From Phaeosaccion multiseriatum (lineage: Eukaryota; Ochrophyta, other classes): DNA of 64,000 bases. Each line of letters begins with the position of its first letter. Positions within the stretch are counted from its first letter, which is position 1. The stretch covers positions 2,666,001 through 2,730,000 of the forward strand of contig OZ218962.1 in the NCBI GenBank assembly GCA_965112735.1, written 5' to 3'. Shown here one piece after another: positions 12,539 to 21,962 of this stretch. A program made the translations under genes and the position numbers. A model generated the notes under the pieces. It worked only from the letters and a program-made list of their open reading frames with translations. It made no database searches and was not told the DNA's origin.

Positions 12539-12789
12539 TCTATTTGTATGTATGTGAGGAGTAGTGAGTACGACGGGTGCCGAAGAGTACGAGCGGCAGC
12601 ACAAAGCCCTCCACCTGCTCCTTTCGACTCCTCTCGAACGGCAGAAAGCATGCTTTGTCCACCCTCTGATCTCTCCTCCCTCCCTACTCAACTCGCTGTT
12701 TGCCCTCCCTCCCTCCCCCCCCCCCCCCAACCTTTGGCTTGCTCAGATTCTGCGGCTTTGGCCCTTTCTCAGCCACGACTTGCCCTTAA
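4150..12789 (+). CDS. Secreted fusion: glucose/sorbosone-dehydrogenase-like + multicopper oxidase + 8-Cys modules (copy A)
   Basis: Twenty-one exons join in phase to 1474 aa: 4150-4269, 5173-5249, 5466-5586, 5788-5895, 6066-6152, 6292-6570, 6693-6746, 6887-7180, 7364-7570, 7767-7886, 8038-8271, 8365-8508, 8617-8748, 9041-9958, 10076-10134, 10255-10432, 10607-10956, 11150-11488, 11687-11980, 12183-12449, 12747-12789. Residues 1-28 are a signal peptide. Residues ~45-500 match the glucose/sorbosone dehydrogenase beta-propeller (HGTGDLLFLDDGNLLFTHGD, WGFRNPFRFTPG, ANYGWPCLEG). Residues ~568-1030 are a laccase-type oxidase with all four copper motifs: HTHGLH (650/652), WYHTHHHG (693/695), HPFHGH (955-960) and HCHVLTH...M (1011-1023). 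Exons 17-21 encode Pro/Thr linkers and four modules C-x3-C-x5-C-x5-C-x9-C-x7-C-x2-C-x9-C. Inference: sugar or alcohol oxidation coupled to O2 reduction at the surface or wall. No frame breaks seen. Confidence 0.85.
8800..8962 (+). repeat. (TCTG)n array in intron 13 of copy A
   Basis: About 160 bp of TCTG repeats sit inside the intron between the two exons that encode the first two copper motifs. The equivalent intron of copy B (16577-16618) holds only about 40 bp of the complementary repeat, so the array changed length after the duplication. Confidence 0.9.
10957..12182 (+). repeat. Tandem exon-intron duplication units in copy A
   Basis: Three consecutive introns (starting at 10957, 11489 and 11981) are close copies of each other, beginning gtgaaggcctgactacatgg. 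Each is followed by an exon starting 'attctgcggcttcgg'. Each exon is bounded by phase-2 introns, so duplication or loss keeps the frame. The unit is about 490-530 bp; differences lie mostly in the number of Pro-Thr linker codons. Confidence 0.85.
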
Positions 12790-12943
12790 CTGTGGCTTGA
12801 CTGTAGCTTGACTGTAGCTCGACTGTAGCTCGACTGTAGCTTGACTGTAGCCGGGGAGGGACTCACCAGCACCAGAGTGGTGTGGGGGGGGGGAGAAGAG
12901 AGGAAAGGAATCAAACCCAAGAATTACGTATGTGTGTTGTGTT

Positions 12944-12989
<46 letters not shown>

Positions 12990-13719
12990 GTGCCGAGGGC
13001 CCGCTAGGGGCCGCAAAAAGAGGTTGACGGAGATGCAAATAGGAGATGTCAGGACTTGAGCCAGCGCAGGTCGCTAAGCCTGGTCTCATGGTATTTCTGG
13101 CCAAACCCCAAGGGGAATGTTTCTGCCCCCCCCCTTCCCTCCGGGCGTTACGTGGAGCGGGGGGATGCGCTGTTCCAGAGCTCGCTTTGGCAACGGGGGC
13201 AATACTATATATAGGTGGAGAGGTAGGCACTATATCATTCGATGTAGAATATGGAGACTTACTCCATTGTCAATTCATTAGGTGTGTATTAAGTTTCAAT
13301 TCACTTCCTTAATTGTAAGTTAAAAGCCTTTAGGTGAAAACACATCTGGGAGGGGGGGTGACTAAAGCCACTGCAGTGCATTTTCCTCTGTTTCAACTGA
13401 GCCCCCCCAGCCGGCCGTCACTTGTGCCCTGGCCACGCGTGCACTAACGAATCGGGCGTCTGTATACTCTACCATTATGGACACGTTTTTGCATCTGCGT
13501 CGTCGTCACTGTGATTCTGTGGTGATCGCGAGGAAGCTTCATATCGAATCCGAAATTCCTCGAAGTCCCTCCCACTTTTGCCCGTCAACGCTCCAACCAC
13601 GTCCACCTTTCACCCACAGTCCTCTCAGTTGGCCTTGCCTACTGTACTACTACTGCAACCATTACAGCCCGGGAAAACTATTTACTATTTACAGCATCTC
13701 ATCAACACCTTACTCAGTT
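12790..13719. other. Convergent 3' intergenic region between copies A and B
   Basis: Holds five copies of an 11 bp repeat (tYgactgtagc) at 12796-12853 directly after the copy A stop, a (GT)n run at 12945-12985 and otherwise unstructured sequence. Both flanking genes are transcribed toward it, so it should contain two terminators/poly(A) regions. No gene is supported. This is the spacer of the large inverted repeat. Confidence 0.5.
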
Positions 13720-16700
13720 TCAGCTTCTAATTTTAATATTAGAAAAAGAACACGTGGAACAGGACGTGCAGGAGGAAGCTTTCAAGTTGTTCGGCGGTTT
13801 TGTGGGATGGGAGAAGCAAGGACGCAAGGAAGGGCAAGAGTTGCAGAGCGACGGGGCGCGGGGGTGGGAGGGAGGGAGCGAAGATGGTATCGTAAGTGCG
13901 GGTCCATCCCCCCCAAATGGTCCCCTGCTACTAGCTACCCACCTGCCGCAGGTGACCATTCCCAAAGCTTCACGCCCCGAAGTCGCCCCTCCTCCGCTGG
14001 TCACGCCCACGGTTTCAGGGGTCGTCGGAGGGGTCTGAGGATCGGTAGTAGTAGGAGAAGGTGCGGTGGTGGGAGGGAGAGTCGGTGGTGGAGCCGTCGG
14101 CAGAGCGGTTGGTGGAGGTGGAGGAGAGGCGGTAGGCTGAGGGGCGGTCGGCGAAGCGGTACTAGGAGGCGATGTGGTAGGAGGGACAGAAGGCGGCGTC
14201 GTTGGTGTTGCAGTAGGTGCAGTAGTGCTAGGGGTAGCGGTCGGCAGAGGGGTGGTTTGAGGAGCGGTAGGCGCTGCGGAAGGAGGGGGGGCTGGAGCTT
14301 CTGCTGGAGCTGCTGTTGTGGCGGCCGTGGGTGCCTGGCGACAAAGGGGAGGGGGAAGATGAGAATCGAGGATAAGACTAGAAGGGCAAGAGGGAGGCAA
14401 GATGGAAGGAGAGAGCACCAGGAGGCGTGGCAGCAGAGCATATCCCATGAACACACACGAAGCGCACGAGGTCCATCAGCCAAAGGCCAGCATAGTCGAT
14501 ACCTACCTCCATAGGCGCCGCTGTCGAAGCTGCTGTTGGAGACGTTGTTGGGGTGGTTGTTGGAGACGTTGTTGGGGTGGCTGTTGGAGCCGCAGTCGTG
14601 TCCACTGTCGGGGCTCCCGTCGGTGCCGCGGTTGGCGCCTGGCGGCCAAGGGGAGGGCGGAAAGAAAGAATCGAGGGTAGGAGAGTGTAACCAGAGAGAA
14701 AGCGGGATGAGATGAGTATATTGTTGAGAGGGTTGGAAGAGGAGCTGGCCGCACGACCATCGCCTGCACGTAACAAGCTGGCTGAGGCGCTCATAAACCA
14801 CAGGCCAGAAGGAGCGCGGTCCGACAACTACCTCCGTAGGCGCCGCTGCTGGAGCAGCTGTTGAAGACCCTATTGGCGCTGCTGTAGGCGTTGCTGTCGG
14901 TCGTGTGGTTCGTGTGGGTGAAGGAGGGGCGACCGGCCCAGGGGTCGGGAGCGAAGGAGAAGGGGCTGATGGTCTCTGCCCTCCTTCTGGGCAAACCACC
15001 TGCAATTGGCACACATAGCGAAGAAGGAGGGTACGTAGTTTTGGAACCCTCGGCGAGAGAGAAATGCAGGTTACAAGATAAATGTTTGGAGTCTGTGTGC
15101 ATGTACCTGGCTGTAGTCGTCGTTCAGGGCAGCGCGGGGCCCTATACCGCCCTCCACATTGGTGACGGCCATGATGCCGTTGTCCGAGTGAGTCAGCACG
15201 TGGCAGTGGTAGAGCACCGTGCCTCTGAAGTCGTGAGGTGACTGACGGACGACACCGCCGCCGTCAGCAGCGATGGTGTCAATCCTGAGAGGCAGCGCGT
15301 CGTTGGGACGGGCGAAGGTGGGTGGATTGTGTGAGTAGGGGCAGAGCACGACGGCAGCACGCACGAGCCACACAGTCTCTGCAAGTACAGAGCTCTTCAC
15401 TCACCAGTCTCCGGGCTGGTGCCAGTCCTGCAGGGCCAGCACAGGCGTGTCCACATCCACCACCTGCAGAGTGAGGCAGAAGGGGAAGCAGACAAGCAAA
15501 GCGTGGTAGAGTGAGGCGAGGGTATACCAGTCCAGACTCATCCTCCTTCCTTCACCACCGTCCTCCGTGGCTCGACTGACCTGGAAGTGGTTGACGTGCC
15601 CGTGGAAAGGGTGCCCCGTGGAGCCTTGGATGATGAGCTCGTAGACTTCGTCGGCCTCCCAGCTGCGCAGAGGGTCGGCGTACCCGTCAAACAGCTCACC
15701 GTTGATGTCCTCACGAACGGACATCAGATACGTCTCATCGACATCCCGTGTGGTCAGATCCTGGAGGTAGGGGGCGCGGCAAGGCTGCCATTGGGGCAGA
15801 GTACCCGCTCCTCCGCTGCCCGTGACGGTCAGAGTGGCCACCTTCACCTCCACGTCCTTGGTGGCGGGCTTGAGCACGACCTCGTACGTCCCCGCCGAGC
15901 ACGACACCGCCACGTCCACCCGACTGGACGGGGAGAAGAACAGCAGCGTCTCCCCCGCAGTCTTGGGCAGCATCCTGGGCAGGCTCGACAGATACACGCC
16001 ATCCTTGGCCAGCACAGACACTTCGCAGTCGCCGCCCTTGATGGCCACCAGCGCGTTCTCCTCGTGCCCCGCGTAGAGCAAGCGCAGTTTGGTCCAGCGG
16101 CCCGCAATGGCCGAGATGGACTGCGGGGCGGCACCGCCTCCTCCCGGTTGGGCGAGGCAGCCGTTGACGAGGTAGAAGTCGTCCGTGGTGGACGCATACC
16201 AGATCTTGTCCGCGGACACGAGAGCCACGTCGTTGGTCTCGTCCGGCTTGAACTCCTGCATCATGATGACGTGCTCCTGCATGTTGCCATACGCCGCAGG
16301 CATGCCGTTGCCCTCGACGTTGGCGTTGTCCTCCACGATGAGCGGCGCCGCAGCTCCTGCCCCCGTCGTCAGAGACACCGAGCCGTGGTGGTGCGTGTGG
16401 TACCAGAAGGTGCCGCCCGAGTGGTCGCACGGAACCCTGTACAAGTACTGGTACGTCTCCCCGGGGCCAATCTCGGACCCAGGGTAGTCAGCAGGAGCCT
16501 GTGGGACACACATCAGATCCGATATGATCAGTCAGATGGTGCGACTGTGAGGCAGGTAGACATGCATGCAGAACGCAGACAGACAGACAGACAGGCAGAC
16601 AGACAGACAGACAGACACATGGACCGACAAGCGGGAGGCAAACACAACCGTGCCGTGACTCACCTCTCCGCTGATATGTAAGCCGTGCGTGTGGATGTTC

Positions 16701-19632
16701 ATGGTCTTGGGGTCCTTGAAGGCGTTGGTTGGGCCTCCGGGGTTGTCACCCGGGGAAAGCTCGTTCACCACCGTCAGTCGGTACGTGTTGCATGCCTGGG
16801 CAGGGCACAAGCACGGACGGGAGGTGGCACATCAGGAGGTAGGCAGACGGAGAGACGCCGAGAAGAGACCAATCGAGGCTCTCTTGCCTACCTGCATGCG
16901 CATGGTGGGTCCGGGGATGACGCCATCGAAGGTCCTTGTGTTGACGAGCGTCTCAGTCTCGGAGTCGAAGAAGGACGTCTCAACGAAGCGAACGGTACCG
17001 CGGAACTCGCCGCCTTGTCTCGTCCACTCCACCTCCTGTGTGCGACGAGGCAATCGAATGGGAGACATCAGTGCTGTCTGTGGAGAGAGAGAGAGACAGA
17101 GCGAGACTGTACATATGCATCAACTCACCCCGCTGTCCGCGGAGCACATGTCCGTCGCTCTCTTGCAGTACACACACGTGGGGTCGTCTCCCTCCCCGGG
17201 GCACTGCGCCACTGGCGTGCTGTCCCATCTCTCGCACACGCCCAAGTCGCTGGCCACGGTCGGAAGAGGGGTGGGAGCCGGAGCGACGGGAGCCGGCGTG
17301 GGGGCTCCGGAAGCAGTGAGCTTGAACATTCTGCTGTACAGGTAGTCTTGGAGGTACATAATCTGCCCATAGGATTCCACAATGTCGAAGAGAGCAGCAG
17401 TGATTGGGGGGGATGCGAGTGAGGCACGGGGAGGGCAGAAGTGGAAGCATTGCCCATACAGAGTTCTCCGCCCTGTGATTCCTATGTGCCCTCCTTCAGA
17501 CTCATCGACTTACGCCTGTATAGGGATCGGTGAAGATTTGCGTTCCTCCAATGTTGCCTGACAAGATCCGAGGGGCGGAGAAGTCGATGGACCCGTCGGC
17601 GTTGTTGTCGAAGTAGAAGGTGCAGTGCTTGGTCTGAGCATTTAAGGAGGGGAGCGGCAAGGAGCGACAAGCTTAGGGCTCTCTCCCACTGCAACTACAT
17701 GCTCTGATCCTACTCTCGCCCCCTCGTACACAGGACCCCCCTCCAGCTCTCTCTGTCTTCCTCTCTTCTCTCCTTGGCGTATTGCCTACCTGGTCGGAGA
17801 AGAAGAGCTTGTTCTGGAACTTGGCGGGCAGTGCGGTGGCCTGGTCTTGCGTGTGGTAAATGGCGGAGATGGAGGCCTGCCCTCGGTGCACAGCGAAGGG
17901 TGCTGGGGGTCCATCACACCGCCCCTGTACTCGTATCGGGGCCTGATGGATGCGGTGGGGTCGTCGTAGATGGCGTCACAAATGTCATAGTCCAACTGCA
18001 GCACCAACGTCAACGGAGGGAGGAGCGAGAGGGGACAGAGGTGGAGAGGCAACGAAGAAGCAAAGAAGGGGCTTGAGGGTTAGCGAACCACCGCCGGAGA
18101 GAGCTCTGAGACCCTGTACGATGAAGAGGAGAGAAGCCCTCTTCATTGGCTCTCTGTCCTACCTTCCTGTCTACTCACCGCTTCCAGGTAGTCCTTTCGC
18201 GCCTGCTCCTCATGGGTAGAGCCTTCGAGACACGGCCATGCGTAGTTGGCGATGGTGTCGTAGGCAGAACCGCTGGGGTTGACCAACTCGTTCACCTCTT
18301 CCGCGGTCCCATAGCCAACGTCGCCGAGGAAGATGTTGTTGTCGGGTCCCGGAGTGAAGCGGAAGGGGTTGCGGAAGCCCCAGGCAACTTGCTCGAGGTC
18401 GTCCATACCCAGGAGGCGATTTCGTGTTTGCGATTGGGGGGGGATGGCCCACATCTTGCCCGCCAGCGACAGCTGTGACAGGGCGGAAGGTACAGAGGAA
18501 GAGGTCAGGGGCAACGATGGGGGCAAAGGAGGGTGAAGGTGTTCGTGTGTATGGTGTGAGCGCAACTCAGCAAAAGCGACGACATACGACAGTGTGCAAG
18601 TCATTCACTCACCGGCTGTTGAGAGAGGAATGCGCCTTTGGGCATCGGAATGTCGGCATTGGGCCCCTGCAGAGCAAAGGAGGCAGAAGGGAATCAGGCC
18701 ATGAGGGGCGGGGAACAGCACGAGAGAGAGAGGAAAGTAGAGATACAGAAAGGGCTCTCCCCCCCTGGGTGTCCGGGACGCACCAAGGAGCATTCGCCGA
18801 GCTCTCCGGTGCTGATTACGCCGGGGTCGTTCGCCTCCGCCTTGCCGGTGTCGCCGTGGGTGAACAAGAGGTTGCCGTCGTCCAAGAACAACAGGTCGCC
18901 GGTCCCATGGGTATTAGACTCGCTGCAGAAGCCTTCCAGCAGCAGCTGATCCACCTCGCCTACTCCGTTGGGGTTGCTGAAGGTGTCGGTCGCTTGATCG
19001 TACTCAATGCGAACGCGTACGAGCCTGCTCCTCTTTCTGCAGTCAAACTCGTTGAAGAAGTCCTGTCGATGATGTTGAGATTAATGATGATGAGAAGGAG
19101 GGCGGGGGTGGGAGCAAAGGGTGAGGGAGACTGTTGAGACGAGTGCACACCTTTTGCATGGGAGAGAAAGAGCAGAGAGTGGCAGGCGAAGCACGTACCG
19201 GGATGTTGGGACAGCGGTCGAAGGTGTCATACGTGTCCCGCTGCCCCTGATTCGCTCGTCCCCACCACGAGGGCAGTCCGGGTTGCTGAGAGCGTTGCGA
19301 ACACGATAAAGCATGTTAATCACGCAAGGGTGTGCAGTCACATGGGGATGGATTTAGGCAAGGGAGAACGAAGAGGCTCGAAACCGGCCGGATGATTGCC
19401 GTCTCTCCCTTGCTGTCCGGCGATTGATTTCCCTCCTTACCTTGGCAACATAGCAGGCGTAGACGTAGGGCGTCTCCGGCCAGTTGGGGTGGATGGCAGC
19501 TGACGTCATGCCGTGATCACTGTACTGATACACTGCGTATGTGTCGGCCTTAGTCGCGAGCACAGTCCCGAGATCAGAGCAAATCGATGACAGAGCCAGA
19601 GTAGAGAGAGAGAGATAGAGAGAAAGAGAGTG

Positions 19633-19666
<34 letters not shown>

Positions 19667-20431
19667 AGATGGGGGATGGGGAGAGTGGTGGTGCGTCACG
19701 ATAACGTCTGCTCAGACATTTGCAGTGAGAGGTACCACGTGTTGATACCCCTGCCTACTCACCGAAAGGTCCAGAAGGATTTGGTTGCCCGGGGGGTCGT
19801 CCCCAGGGAACTGCGGCAGAGAGTCGATGTCCGGGTACATGCGGAGCACTCCTCCTCGATACACCACGAGAATAGCGCTCCCGCTACGGCGTCGTAGATC
19901 ATGTGTTGTGGGAGGGGAGCAGGCGAGGCAGCAGGGGGAGAGAAGGAGCGAATGAAGGTGAGCACACTGGGATTGTAGAGCAGAACCACCGTCAAGAGAA
20001 AGACTTTGGTTGAGAGAGTTCCTCCTACCGTGCGAAGCTGTTCTACCATACCAGACACTAACCTGTAGCTGCTGGAGCGAGGGAAGAAGAGGGTCTTGAT
20101 GTTGCCAACACCATCTTCCATCCACGCGTGTTGTTCCAGCTGTTGGACCATAGAGGAGAGGAGAAGAAGAAGAAGAAGAAGAAGGAGTGAGTGAAGCAAG
20201 CTAGGCGTTGTTCGATGTGCACAGCAGCACCACGAAGTGAGTCAGGAGTTGCACTCTTCGTCACCCTCCCTCTGCCACAGAAAGCTACTGCTACGTTGCT
20301 GCCGTACTAAGTCTTCAGACGCTCACCTGGACAGAGGGCTCCGTGACGGTGGGCACCACCCCTGCTGAGCTTAGCTGCGGCACCCCAGTGTCCACCAGCA
20401 GAGTGACTAGGAACGCGAGGAGGGGTCGCAT
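13720..20431 (-). CDS. Second, inverted copy of the dehydrogenase-oxidase fusion gene (copy B); frameshift in exon 9
   Basis: Exons mirror copy A: 20327-20431, 20063-20139, 19763-19883, 19441-19548, 19199-19285, 18784-19062, 18613-18666, 18179-18472, 17790-17995, 17514-17633, 17129-17362, 16892-17035, 16664-16795, 15581-16498, 15405-15463, 15107-15284. Every exon from 2 to 16 has the same length as in copy A except exon 9 (206 instead of 207 nt), where one base is missing near 17876; this shifts the frame and ends translation early. It may be a real pseudogenising change or a sequencing error, because everything else is intact. The signal peptide differs (MRPLLAFLVTLLVDTG). All copper motifs remain. 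From exon 17 (14832-14999, 14507-14638, ~13943-14334) the tail is Ala/Pro/Thr-rich with no 8-Cys modules. The last splice is unresolved; read straight through, the frame stops at 13720. Confidence 0.7.
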
Positions 20432-20909
20432 GGTTATCCCCCAGCAGCCAGAGGTCCTTCTCGGAGGTGGTCAACGCTTTGTTGCTCGTCCTTGATTGCT
20501 AATTCCTAACTCCTTCAGCGTTTCTCTCACTGCTGTCGTCGCTAACCTTAAAGTACCTAACGCCAGCCACTCCGGCAGGCCAGTCATCTTCTACTATATA
20601 CCCAATGTATTGTGTAGTAGTGGGGCCATAGGGACAAGAGTAACGTTGCTCTCCACATTGGATAGGAGTAGACGCATGGACAAGGTAATAGCAACCCACC
20701 CCGAAGCCAGCCTGGCAGCCAGCATTGTCTCCATTATCCATGGGCGATCCTAAACGACCAACCTCCTCGGAGAGGTGAATGCGAAACAGCCACGCACTTT
20801 TTTGATTTTTGTTTTCTCTTTTCTCATGTCCCAATAGTTCAATATAGTTTGGGCCTGGGCCATTGACATAATAGTGACTTCCCCATTCTTCATCAGCCCC
20901 ATGCATGGT
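20432..20909. other. Upstream region of copy B, probable promoter
   Basis: The 480 bp 5' of the copy B start show no coding sequence on either strand. The first ~50 bp before the ATG (gttatcccccagc... on plus) are shared with the start of copy C, so the proximal promoter was duplicated with the gene. Confidence 0.4.
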
Positions 20910-21104
20910 CCATGGTCGACCCCTGACACACTATCGCCCACATTCTCGATAGCGCGCTATCGCCCCCCCCGGGGGCCGATAGCGCGCTATCGGCCGCGGC
21001 CGATAGCGGATAGCGTGCCGGCTGGCGCCGGCCGATAGCGGATAGCGCGCCGGCTGGCGCCGGCGATAGCGGATAGCGGATAGTGTGTCAGGGGTCGACC
21101 ATGG
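20910..21104. mobile_element. MITE-like element with 26 bp terminal inverted repeats
   Basis: The two ends are exact reverse complements (CCATGGTCGACCCCTGACAC followed by ACTATC). The interior is made of short palindromes such as gatagcgcgctatcg and gccggctggcgccggc. It is related to the element at 3671-3850 by the shared CGACCCCTGACAC terminus and interior units. It has no coding capacity and can fold back on itself almost entirely. Confidence 0.75.
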
Positions 21105-21324
21105 TCCGCTTACATTCGATTACATCCGCTATCCTGCGCCAGCCGGCACGCTATCCGCTATCGGCCCGCGCCAGCCGGCACGCTATCCGCTATCGGCCCG
21201 CGCCAGCCGGCACGCTATCCGCTATCGGCCCGCGCCAGCCGGCACGCTATCCGCTATCGGCCGGCGGCCGATAGCGCGCTATCGAGAATGTGGGCGATAG
21301 TGTATTATCAGGGGTTGACCATGG
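21105..21324. mobile_element. Third, rearranged inverted-repeat element with internal tandem units
   Basis: It abuts the previous element and lies in the opposite orientation: its right end is the reverse complement of the left end of the 20910 element (gatagtgtattatcagggg ttgaccatgg), with a few changes. The other terminus is not recognisable. Inside are four tandem copies of a roughly 30 bp unit containing cgccagccggcacgctatcc. It looks like an inverted insertion of the same family that expanded internally and lost one end. Confidence 0.65.
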
Positions 21325-21962
21325 AGTGTTGTCTCTTTCCGCCTCGCTGGCCCTACGAGGAGTGCAGGCCTAGCTACAGGTGTGCTGCTACCCACTGGCT
21401 GGGCGGCACCACGCACGCGCCCACGGTCACTGGGAGGCTGCCTAGAGGCGGGCTAGAGGCCGCCTAGCTAGGACTGAAAAGTGAGCGGCCTAGAGCGGCC
21501 GCGGCCTAAACAAAACCGCTAGGCGTGCATGGGGCTGAACGCGGATGTGAAGGACGAGTATCGCTGGAGGAGGAGGCCAGACAAGGGCAGAGGAAGGGAG
21601 CCTCCGAAGAAGTAGGAGGCGGAGAAAGCATTCAAGGGAGAGTGCCGAGAGGGGGGGGAAGGATGACGAGGGGGGGTGAAGGGTGAAGGTTGCCAAGCAG
21701 CCAAGGGACGACGATGGAGACCTATTGCCACCCTGCCTGTGGCTGTTCGACTACACGCACTCCATCGCTGTGAGCAATCCGTGTGCGGCATGACCCACTG
21801 GGACTTGGCACACGCTGCACGTTCGAGCCATCTCTCGCTCCTCCTGTGGCTGTGCTCGACGCCCACCCACCCCCCGCCCCCACTGCGCTCTACGACTCTA
21901 ACTCCGTAACGATAACGCTCCCCACTACTGTAGTGTGGTCCCCCTTTCTATCCGACAGCACC
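21325..21962. other. Spacer between mobile elements and the broken end of copy C
   Basis: No gene can be supported. Weak open frames on both strands have skewed composition and no recognisable motif. The right edge, near 21963, is the breakpoint where homology to exon 8 of the fusion gene starts abruptly. Confidence 0.4.

Noticed and set aside
15587-16681. 364-codon plus-strand open frame over copy B
   Set aside because: Antisense shadow of the large oxidase exon; the sense frame carries the copper motifs.
20496-20906. Open frames of 85-135 codons upstream of copy B
   Set aside because: No splice partner, no motif and atypical composition; most likely spacer.
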